Below, one piece after another: positions 31,143-37,067 of a stretch of 37,067 nucleotides of DNA; position 1 is the first letter of the stretch, and each line of letters begins with the position of its first letter. Source of the DNA: an uncultured Oscillibacter sp. GTDB taxonomy: Bacteria > Bacillota > Clostridia > Oscillospirales > Oscillospiraceae. Under the pieces are notes generated by a model. That model did no database searches and had not been told where the DNA came from. It saw nothing but the letters and a program-made list of their open reading frames with translations. The position numbers and the translations under genes were made by a program. The DNA is taken from assembly GCA_910584075.1 (NCBI GenBank), contig CAJTZI010000019.1, positions 1-37,067 of the forward strand, in the 5' to 3' direction.

Positions 31143-32735
31143 TCAGGGATCCTGTTCTTTTACCCGGATCTCCAGATAGAAGTGCTCCTGCGCCGGATCC
31201 AGCTCCGCCGAGGTGACGCCGCTCTCCAGGTCAAAGCCCAGGTTCTGCCGGACGATCTCAATGCCCTCCGTGTTCTCCAGAGCGGCGGTTTGGCGGGTGA
31301 AGTCCAGAGAGGACCCCAGCCGGGTCACCAGATCGTAGCCCTGGAGGCCCGCGTTCTCCGAGCCGGAGCAGTGGAAGTCGTAGCTGGGCTCTTTCCACAT
31401 GGTGCACTCCACCGTCACGCTGCCCCCGGCGGGGACGGTGACGGGAAATTCCAGGTACAGCACCCGCTGGTGGAACAGCGTCTCGCTGAGGATGTCGTCC
31501 AGCCGCCCGTCGGCGTAGCGGTCCTTGGGCCGGCCGGAGAGGATGCCGTATTGGGTCAGGAGCTGGGAGAGGGCCCCACGGTACATGGAGAAGGGAACGC
31601 TGTCAAAGGCGTTCTCCTGGTCCAGTGCCCGGCCCTGGGTGTAGAAGGTCCGGTACTCCCGGTACAGGTGGTCCAGCACTGCGTCCAGGGTGGTCTCCTC
31701 CCGGGTGACGGTACAGGAGACGCCCGAGATCTCATCACCGGCGTCACAGCCGCCGTCCTGATAGCCCTGGAGGGTGTAGTCTCCGATGTCCTCCCCCAGC
31801 ACCACCAGGACCTTGGTTGCCGATTCCCGCCGGACGCCGTCAGGAACGAAGTAGCTGTACTGCCGCCAGCCGGTTTCATCGTCCCAGCTCTGACCGTTGA
31901 AGCCGCAGCAGAGGATCTCCGTGACCGCCGGGTCAATGGTAAAGGTAATGGCCTGGGTGGCGGCGTGGTACTGTTCGTGGGGGGCCTCAAAATCCGAAAA
32001 GTGGTACACGGTTACCGGGATGTCCAGCGTCGGATACTCTGCCAGGGCTTGAGACAGGTAAGCACCGTCCTCCAACAGGGTCCGGTACTCCTTCCAGCTG
32101 TTGAGTCCCGCCAGGTTCAGGGTGTCGTGGTCCGGGTCCTCCTCACCGTAGGCGCTGCTAAAGCCCCCGGCGTAGGGACCGGCGTACAGGGCCGCCTCCG
32201 CCGTAGCGCCGTCCACGGACACCGCGGGCCGGACCCTTGCCAGGGAGTCGAAATTCCCGGCAAATGGGTAGAGGGCCGTGACGGTGACGTCCTCGGACCC
32301 GGGGTTGGACAGGACATACCGGTCCGTCACCTCCGCCCCCCACTGACGGGGCTCTCCGTCAGCATATGCCCCGGGGGTGAAATCCCAGGTGAGAGTACGC
32401 TCCGCCGTGAGGCCGGAGCTGGTCTCCAGCGTGGTCAGGGGGAACGCCGGCCCGGCATAGGACATGAACACCGTACCCTCGCTGTGGCCGCTGCCGCCGC
32501 TGCCGCTCCCCGGGGCCGCGCCGTCCGCGCCGCCGCTGAAAGTGCCGTTCATGGCGCCGCCGGAGCGAAGCCAGAGTCCCAGGCCGCAGATCAGGACCAG
32601 GCACGCCGCCAGCCCCAGCGTTCGCCACGGGGCAGTCCGCCGCTTGGAAGCGGCGGCTGAGGAGGCGGATACCGCCTCCTCAATGAGGTCGTCGTCCACC
32701 AGTCCTAAAATCCGAAACAATCGCTCGCCCTTCAT
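31143..32735 (-). CDS. Membrane-bound anti-sigma factor with large extracytoplasmic domain
   Basis: A 530-residue protein encoded directly after an ECF sigma factor, its ATG (32735) overlapping the sigma gene's TGA. Residues 1-37 are cytoplasmic (MKGERLFRILGLVDDDLIEE, the likely sigma-binding part), residues 38-56 form one membrane span (LGLAACLVLICGLGLWL), then a Gly/Ser-rich linker leads to about 450 extracytoplasmic residues without a recognised domain. Position and topology identify it as the cognate anti-sigma factor. The outer domain probably senses an envelope signal. No zinc-binding HxxxCxxC motif is seen. Confidence 0.82.
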   Translation of the reverse strand: MKGERLFRILGLVDDDLIEEAVSASSAAASKRRTAPWRTLGLAACLVLICGLGLWLRSGGAMNGTFSGGADGAAPGSGSGGSGHSEGTVFMSYAGPAFPLTTLETSSGLTAERTLTWDFTPGAYADGEPRQWGAEVTDRYVLSNPGSEDVTVTALYPFAGNFDSLARVRPAVSVDGATAEAALYAGPYAGGFSSAYGEEDPDHDTLNLAGLNSWKEYRTLLEDGAYLSQALAEYPTLDIPVTVYHFSDFEAPHEQYHAATQAITFTIDPAVTEILCCGFNGQSWDDETGWRQYSYFVPDGVRRESATKVLVVLGEDIGDYTLQGYQDGGCDAGDEISGVSCTVTREETTLDAVLDHLYREYRTFYTQGRALDQENAFDSVPFSMYRGALSQLLTQYGILSGRPKDRYADGRLDDILSETLFHQRVLYLEFPVTVPAGGSVTVECTMWKEPSYDFHCSGSENAGLQGYDLVTRLGSSLDFTRQTAALENTEGIEIVRQNLGFDLESGVTSAELDPAQEHFYLEIRVKEQDP

Positions 32736-33292
32736 AGTGCAATCCCCTCCTTTTCCAGATAGTCCCGCAGGGCCTTTCGGGTGCGGAAGAGGGAGGATTT
32801 TATCTTTCCCACGCCGCACCTTTGCTCCGCCGCAATGTCCGCCAGATCCTGGCCGTACCAGTACCGCCGGAGGAAGATCCCGCGGCTCTCCGCCGGAAGA
32901 CGGCGCAAAAAGGCGCAGATCAGCGCCGCGATCTCCTGATCCTCCAGCTGTTTTTCCACCCCATGGGGGGCGGGAACGCAGTCGTCCAGTTCCCCCAGCA
33001 GCACCTCCACGGCGCCGCCGCCCCGTTTCTGGGTCCGGCCCTCCTTCCAGCGGTCCAGGGACAGGTTCCGGGCGATCCGGCCCAGCCAGGCCCGGAGGAC
33101 CGCGGGCCGGGTCGGGGGAATGGCATTCCAGGCCCGCAGGTAGGTGTCGTTGACGCACTCCTCAGCATCGCCCCGGCTGTGAAGAATATTCCACACCAGA
33201 GAGTGGAGGAAGGGGCCGTATTTGCCGGCGGTCTCCTCAATGGCCCGCTGGTCCCGGCTCCAGTACAGCTCGATGATGGCGCTGTCCTCCAT
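32732..33292 (-). CDS. ECF-family RNA polymerase sigma factor
   Basis: A 186-residue extracytoplasmic-function sigma factor. Region 2 spans the N-terminal half (FLHSLVWNILHSRGDAEECV, NDTYLRAWNAIPPTRP), and region 4 is DLADIAAEQRCGVGKIKSSL followed by FRTRKALRDYL. The linker contains LLGELDDCVP, common in clostridial members. GGAGG precedes ATG 33292. A promoter of ECF type (TGAAAC-N16-CGTC) just upstream suggests autoregulation. It is translationally coupled to the anti-sigma gene by overlap. Confidence 0.95.
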   Translation of the reverse strand: MEDSAIIELYWSRDQRAIEETAGKYGPFLHSLVWNILHSRGDAEECVNDTYLRAWNAIPPTRPAVLRAWLGRIARNLSLDRWKEGRTQKRGGGAVEVLLGELDDCVPAPHGVEKQLEDQEIAALICAFLRRLPAESRGIFLRRYWYGQDLADIAAEQRCGVGKIKSSLFRTRKALRDYLEKEGIAL

Positions 33293-33329
33293 GTCGTTTG
33301 CCTCCTTTCACAAGGTCTTTGCCAGTATA

Positions 33330-33355
33330 GACGGGAAAACGGCGGATTGGTTTCA
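33330..33355 (-). promoter_or_regulatory. ECF-type autoregulatory promoter
   Basis: On the minus strand TGAAAC (33355-33350), a 16-base spacer and CGTC (33333-33330) match the general ECF promoter pattern, 38 bases before the sigma gene. The regulon of this sigma factor should share it. Confidence 0.75.
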
Positions 33356-33412
33356 GAAAATTTCGGGGGAGATGTGTTTTTCAAACAAGGCCAAGACCAG
33401 TATATCACAGAG

Positions 33413-33440
33413 TTGACGAAATTGGGAAAAGGTGTATAAT
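33413..33440 (+). promoter_or_regulatory. Sigma-A promoter of trkH-trkA
   Basis: TTGACG (33413-33418), a 16-base spacer and TATAAT (33435-33440), 31 bases before the trkH start. Confidence 0.88.
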
Positions 33441-33470
33441 GGAAAAAGACGTTTCAGGGAGGTGCCCGCC

Positions 33471-34799
33471 ATGCCACGCCGCCGTGTCCAACTGAATGCC
33501 GTTCAGACCCTGGCCCTGGGCTTTGCGGCGCTGATTTTGCTGGGCGGCGTGCTGCTGGCCCTGCCGGTGTCTTCACGGGACGGACGAGCCCTGCCCTTTT
33601 TGGATGCTCTCTTTACCGCGGCGTCCGCCTCCTGCGTCACGGGACTGGTGCTCTATGACACCTGCACCCAGTTTACCCTCTTTGGACAGGCTGTGATTTT
33701 GCTGCTGATCCAAGTGGGGGGCATGGGCTTTATGACCGTCTCCATTCTGGTGGCGGTCTTGCTCCACCGCCGCATCGGATTGCGCCAGCGGTCCATTTTG
33801 ATGGACAGCGTGGGGGCCCTTCAGATGGGAGGCATCGTGCGGCTGACCCGCCGTGCCATCCGCGTGACATTGACCTGTGAAGGGGTGGGGGCGGCGCTGC
33901 TGGCGCTGTGGTTCTGTCCCCGGTACGGCCTGGACCGGGGCCTTTGGATGTCGCTGTTCCACGCGGTCTCCTCCTTCTGCAACGCCGGGTTCGACCTGCT
34001 GGGCACCGGGGCCTCCCTGACCACCATCGCCGGAGAGCCGCTGCCCAACATCGTCCTTATGGCGCTGGTGATCTGCGGCGGTCTCGGCTTTTTGGTGTGG
34101 GACGACCTGCTGACCCACGGACGCCATGTCCGCCGGTGGCGTCTGCACTCTAAAATCGTGTTGTTCTCCACCACGCTGCTGTTCGCGGGCGGTGCGATTG
34201 CGTTCTATTTTCTGGAGAAAGACCACGCCTTTGCCGGGGCCGGTCCCGGGCGGCGGGCACTGATGGCGGCGTTCCAGTCCGTTACCTGCCGGACGGCGGG
34301 ATTCAACACGGCGCCCCTGACGGCTCTGAGCCAGAGCGGCACACTGCTGACCATGATTTTGATGTTCATCGGCGCAGGCTCCGGCTCCACCGGCGGCGGG
34401 GCCAAGGTGAACACCGTCTCCGTGTTGCTGTTGAGCGCCCTTGCCCAGGTGCGTCGGAAGGAGGACGTGAACGTGTTCCGCCGCCGCCTGGACACGGCTA
34501 CCATTCAAAAGGCGTATTCCTCGGTGAGCATCTTCTTCCTGGCGTGTCTGGCGGGGACCATGGTCATGTGCCTCCAGGGCATCTCCCTGGACGGGGCGCT
34601 GTTTGAGGCCATCTCCGCCGTGGGTACCGTGGGGCTGACCCGGGGCGTGACGCCGTACCTGCCGGAGCTTTCCAAGCTGGCGGTGCTGCTGATGATGTTT
34701 GCCGGCCGGGTGGGCAGTATGTCTGTGGCCATGGCCGTGACCCGGGACCGTCCCCAGCCCAAGCTGCGGAACATTCCGGAAAAAATCCTGATCGGATAG
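33471..34799 (+). CDS. trkH: TrkH/KtrB-family potassium uptake channel subunit
   Basis: A 442-residue membrane protein of the Trk/Ktr/HKT superfamily. The four pore loops are visible: ASCVTGL, SSFCNAGFDL, TCRTAGFNT and SAVGTVGLTRG, with the filter glycines in place. The start ATG 33471 (MPRRRVQLNAVQTLALGFAA) was chosen because GGGAGG precedes it; an upstream in-frame ATG at 33432 overlaps the promoter. The cytosolic regulatory partner is encoded 12 bases downstream. Whether it works in the Trk or Ktr manner cannot be said; a 442-residue length fits KtrB-like proteins. Confidence 0.94.
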   Translation: MPRRRVQLNAVQTLALGFAALILLGGVLLALPVSSRDGRALPFLDALFTAASASCVTGLVLYDTCTQFTLFGQAVILLLIQVGGMGFMTVSILVAVLLHRRIGLRQRSILMDSVGALQMGGIVRLTRRAIRVTLTCEGVGAALLALWFCPRYGLDRGLWMSLFHAVSSFCNAGFDLLGTGASLTTIAGEPLPNIVLMALVICGGLGFLVWDDLLTHGRHVRRWRLHSKIVLFSTTLLFAGGAIAFYFLEKDHAFAGAGPGRRALMAAFQSVTCRTAGFNTAPLTALSQSGTLLTMILMFIGAGSGSTGGGAKVNTVSVLLLSALAQVRRKEDVNVFRRRLDTATIQKAYSSVSIFFLACLAGTMVMCLQGISLDGALFEAISAVGTVGLTRGVTPYLPELSKLAVLLMMFAGRVGSMSVAMAVTRDRPQPKLRNIPEKILIG

Positions 34800-34811
34800 G
34801 GGGAACGCGAT

Positions 34812-35465
34812 ATGAAATCCTTTTTGGTGGTGGGTCTGGGCCGGTTTGGCCGGCATCTGGTGAAGTGTCTGGCGGAGCTGGGCAATGAGGTGATGATCCT
34901 GGACCAGGACGAGGAGCAGGTGGCCCGGCTTGCCTCTGTGGCCACCGCCGCCTGCGTGGGGGACTGCCAGGATGAGCAGGTGCTCTCGTCTCTGGGAGTC
35001 CGGAATTTTGACGTGTGCTTTGTCTGCGTGCGGGACGACTTCCAGTGCTCTCTGGAGGCCACCGCCACGCTGAAGGAGCTGGGGGCCAAATGTGTGGTGG
35101 CCCGGGCGGACCACGAGCGGCAGATCAAGTTTTTGAAGAAGATCGGCGCGGATTTTGTCATCCATACGGAGATGGACATGGCGGCCCGGGCGGCCATGCG
35201 CTTCTCTGCCCGCAACGCCTTCGACTACTTTGAGCTGACGCCCAAATACGCGGTCTTTGAGATTGAGACGCCCAAAGAGTGGGAGGGCCGCACGGTGATG
35301 GAGATGGACGTGCGCCGCCGGTACAACGTGAACATCCTGGGCGTGAAAAACGGAGACGAGATCGTGCCTTTGCTGCGCCCGGACTACCGTTTTGAGCCCG
35401 ACGCACACCTGATCGTGGCTGGTGACAAGGAGGCTGGCATCCGGCTGATGAACGAGGAGTCATAA
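34812..35465 (+). CDS. trkA: TrkA/KtrA-family potassium channel regulatory subunit
   Basis: A 217-residue cytosolic RCK protein that gates the TrkH/KtrB channel. The N-terminal NAD/ATP-binding RCK_N domain opens MKSFLVVGLGRFGRHLVKCL with the Rossmann loop GLGRFG; the ribose-binding acid is in MILDQDEEQ. The C-terminal RCK_C domain follows (YNVNILGVKNGDEIVPLLRP, AHLIVAGDKEA). One such domain pair is the KtrA arrangement. GGGG/GAACG precedes ATG 34812. Confidence 0.95.
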   Translation: MKSFLVVGLGRFGRHLVKCLAELGNEVMILDQDEEQVARLASVATAACVGDCQDEQVLSSLGVRNFDVCFVCVRDDFQCSLEATATLKELGAKCVVARADHERQIKFLKKIGADFVIHTEMDMAARAAMRFSARNAFDYFELTPKYAVFEIETPKEWEGRTVMEMDVRRRYNVNILGVKNGDEIVPLLRPDYRFEPDAHLIVAGDKEAGIRLMNEES

Positions 35466-35506
35466 ACGCCGTAAAATTTTTGCGCTGAAATCTGGAAATC
35501 ATAGTT

Positions 35507-35534
35507 CCGGCGGCACTGCGCATACTACCGCCGG
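35507..35534 (+). repeat. Inverted repeat just before a small gene
   Basis: CCGGCGG (35507-35513) pairs with CCGCCGG (35528-35534). The 3' arm abuts GGGGTGATTTT, so the hairpin may terminate trkA transcription weakly or mask the ribosome binding site of the next gene. Confidence 0.4.
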
Positions 35535-35543
35535 GGTGATTTT

Positions 35544-35726
35544 ATGCCGGATCGCAAAAAGGCGGTCAATAACCTGGACGACAGCAAGCCCTTTCTGCGG
35601 CTGGAGCCGGAGAAGCGCATGTGTCCCATCTTCGACCCTGTGACCATCGCGAAATTCCCGGTGGCCCCGCCGGAGGAGATGGGCTTTCGGGTATTGGACA
35701 ACTTCTGCGAGGAGCACATCCTGTAA
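35544..35726 (+). CDS. Small conserved-looking hypothetical protein (60 residues)
   Basis: A 60-residue frame, MPDRKKAVNNLDDSKPFLRL to FCEEHIL, hydrophilic with two cysteines (Cys27, Cys55) and no membrane segment. A weak ribosome binding site (GGGGTGA) precedes ATG 35544, and a strong terminator follows the stop within four bases. Clean flanks support a real gene. No family is recognised. Confidence 0.65.
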   Translation: MPDRKKAVNNLDDSKPFLRLEPEKRMCPIFDPVTIAKFPVAPPEEMGFRVLDNFCEEHIL

Positions 35727-35729
35727 GAG

Positions 35730-35762
35730 GCAGGGGGCGGTTTTACCGCCCCCTGCTTGTTT
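35730..35762 (+). terminator. Terminator after the small gene
   Basis: An 11-bp stem GCAGGGGGCGG/CCGCCCCCTGC (35730-35740 with 35746-35756), loop TTTTA, followed by TTGTTT. Confidence 0.9.
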
Positions 35763-35776
35763 TGTCCAGCTTTTAT

Positions 35777-35805
35777 TTGACGCGGATCCCCAAAAGTGCT
35801 ATAAT
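35777..35805 (+). promoter_or_regulatory. Sigma-A promoter of the cytidylate-kinase-like gene
   Basis: TTGACG (35777-35782), a 17-base spacer and TATAAT (35800-35805), 27 bases before the start codon. Confidence 0.9.
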
Positions 35806-35832
35806 GAAATCACCAAGAGAGGAGGCGTTCTT

Positions 35833-36489
35833 ATGAACACAGTCATCACCATTGGACGGCAGTTTGGCAGCGGCGGCAAGGAGGTCGGCATCCGGGTCGC
35901 CAAGGAGCTGGGCATTCCGTTTTACGATAAGGAGCTCTTGCGGGAGGCCGCCAGGAAGAGCGGCCTGTGTGAAAAGATCGTGGAGAATTTTGACGAGCGG
36001 CCTAAGAGCCTGCTGTACTCCATCGCTATGGACTCCTACATGTTCGCCCTGCCGGGCAGCGGCGTGGGGGACTCCCTGGAGCAGCAGGTGTATCTGGCCA
36101 CCTTCAATACCATCCGCCACATTGCGGAGCAGGGGCCCTGCGTCATGATCGGCCGCTGCGCGGACTACGCTCTTGCGGATCATCCCAACCACCTGAGCCT
36201 CTTTATCCACGCCCCCATGAATGTGCGCATCCAGCGTGTGGCAAAACGGCAGGACATCACGCCGGAGAAGGCCAAGACGCTGATCGCCAAGACCGACAAG
36301 CGCCGGGCCTCCTATTACGAGTACTACTCTTCTCAGAAGTGGGGAGCGGTGGAGAGCTATGACTTCTGCCTGGACTCCAGTTATCTGGGATTGGGCGGTA
36401 CGGTGGAGCTCATCCGCGCCATGGTGGAGCACAAGGAGCACCCTGTGCCCAGTCCCACGGAGATCGATCCCACGCAGAGCGATACATAA
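35833..36489 (+). CDS. Cytidylate kinase-like family protein
   Basis: A 218-residue P-loop protein of the cytidylate-kinase-like family common in Clostridia. The P-loop is at the N-terminus (MNTVITIGRQFGSGGKEVG); FYDKELLREAARKSG is the typical next segment, and MIGRCADYAL and YYEYYSSQKWG follow. It differs from canonical Cmk, which usually lies elsewhere; the substrate has not been established. GGAGG precedes ATG 35833. A truncated paralogue lies 450 bases away on the opposite strand. Confidence 0.92.
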   Translation: MNTVITIGRQFGSGGKEVGIRVAKELGIPFYDKELLREAARKSGLCEKIVENFDERPKSLLYSIAMDSYMFALPGSGVGDSLEQQVYLATFNTIRHIAEQGPCVMIGRCADYALADHPNHLSLFIHAPMNVRIQRVAKRQDITPEKAKTLIAKTDKRRASYYEYYSSQKWGAVESYDFCLDSSYLGLGGTVELIRAMVEHKEHPVPSPTEIDPTQSDT

Positions 36490-36541
36490 AGAGGACCTAC
36501 GGAAAGAGGCCGCGCTCGGGGCAACGCCCGTAAAAAAGCCA

Positions 36542-36577
36542 ACACCCGCTGGAAAGAAGTTGCTTTTCAGCGGGTGT
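36542..36577 (+). terminator. Terminator after the cytidylate-kinase-like gene
   Basis: ACACCCGCTG (36542-36551) pairs with CAGCGGGTGT (36568-36577), extended inside by AAAG/CTTT. The T-tract after it is interrupted (CGCTTTATT). Confidence 0.75.
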
Positions 36578-36579
36578 CG

Positions 36580-36934
36580 CTTTATTATGAACTCATCGAC
36601 AAATCCCAATTTGAACCCAACGAAATTGTCAGCCGTCAGGAGCTTTTATAGGATGCTATTAAATCCCCGGAAACGCCTGAAAACACAGGAATTTAAGCAA
36701 GTCAACCACTCATTCCCCCTTATCCGGTCCCACCCCCTTTTAAGGGCTTCACGGGAGCTGGCAAGGGAAAAATCAAGGGAAGATATAGGATTTTGAAGCG
36801 TCAAGGATATGGCAAGTATGGGCAGTCGTGATGTGACCAGACAACAAACTTGCACCCTATATCAGCCCAAAACTTCATACACGACACGAAAACGGACATC
36901 GGAAGATGCCGGTCATTACATAAATATACATTTT
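36580..36934. other. AT-rich degenerate segment, possible mobile-element remnant
   Basis: Base composition drops to clearly lower GC than the rest of the window. On the plus strand a frame reads YELIDKSQFEPNEIVSRQEL from 36588, but it is broken by TAG (36651-36653) and by TAA in the same frame. No family is recognised. Its right edge coincides with the point where the cytidylate-kinase-like paralogue loses similarity. Confidence 0.4.
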
Positions 36935-37007
36935 CCGCCACAGTTTTTCCGATGGTATGGCCTCCGCTGCCGCACTGACGGCCTATGGTAATTACACATT
37001 TTTTCAT
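36801..37007 (-). pseudogene. Truncated cytidylate kinase-like gene (N-terminal fragment)
   Basis: From ATG 37007 (AGAGGC before it) the first 25 codons read MKKCVITIGRQCGSGGHTIG and KTVAE, a clear start of the same family as the gene at 35833, with its P-loop. From about 36933 on the similarity ends and the frame runs through unrelated AT-rich sequence to a stop at 36801. The rest of the gene is missing, apparently replaced by the AT-rich segment. Confidence 0.7.
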
Positions 37008-37067
37008 TGCTTTGCCTCTTTTCCAAAAATTTTCTTCCAAGAGAGCATTTGTCAAGGGGGATTTCAT

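Noticed and set aside
1..37067. CRISPR array, tRNA or rRNA genes.
   Set aside because: No regularly spaced direct repeats, and no cloverleaf or rRNA signature, were seen on either strand.

Overview
The window is a GC-rich, gene-dense chromosomal segment from a spore-forming, motile, probably anaerobic member of the Clostridia. The spoIIA sporulation operon, the L10 leader in front of rplJ-rplL, a THF riboswitch in front of folT-folC, a LexA box of the Firmicutes type and many AGGAGG ribosome binding sites all fit an Oscillospiraceae-like gut bacterium (for example relatives of Flavonifractor, Lawsonibacter or Intestinimonas). The genus is inference; no rRNA gene is present.

Layout. 1-1412: 3' part of valS. 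1660-2212: a decayed DUF3795-type gene. 2344-3814: spoIIAA-spoIIAB-sigF. 3702-6038 (minus): an SOS-type operon with a LexA-box promoter, a 34-residue membrane peptide and a pair of DNA-repair-associated proteins, one of them radical SAM. 6094-6856 (minus): an iron-sulfur protein gene whose promoter carries an FNR-type palindrome at -41.5. 6901-8951: promoter, THF riboswitch, folT, folC. 9397-13546: a TnpB-like protein that has lost all three RuvC catalytic residues, a structured intergenic RNA candidate, an extended CsrA-like protein and flagellin. 13659-21403: a seven-gene, largely overlapping operon. 21515-22722: L10 leader, rplJ, rplL. 22751-29321: NSS transporter, then MATE exporter, AraC regulator, D-2-hydroxyacid dehydrogenase, a frameshifted small gene and a COG2509-type FAD protein on the minus strand. 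29584-30975: HtrA-like protease. 31143-33355 (minus): ECF sigma factor and large anti-sigma protein. 33413-36489: K+ uptake pair trkH-trkA, a 60-residue protein and a cytidylate-kinase-like protein. 36580-37067: an AT-rich degenerate segment that truncates a second cytidylate-kinase-like gene.

The two most interesting parts are next to each other. First, the nuclease-dead TnpB homologue with its candidate guide RNA looks like a TldR (RNA-guided transcription repressor) placed with a CsrA-like RNA-binding protein directly before flagellin: two possible layers of flagellin control. Second, the operon after flagellin encodes, by family and length, the same enzyme set that makes activated (O-methyl) phosphoramidate in Campylobacter jejuni (glutamine kinase, cytidylyltransferase, gamma-glutamyl-CDP-amidate hydrolase, APS-kinase-like CDP-amidate kinase, methyltransferase), plus a sulfotransferase-like protein that could be the transferase and a PHP phosphatase that could recycle 3',5'-cytidine bisphosphate. 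I infer a phosphoramidate decoration system for flagellin or another surface polymer. The chemistry is inferred from family membership and gene context, and no target of the candidate guide RNA was found in this window.
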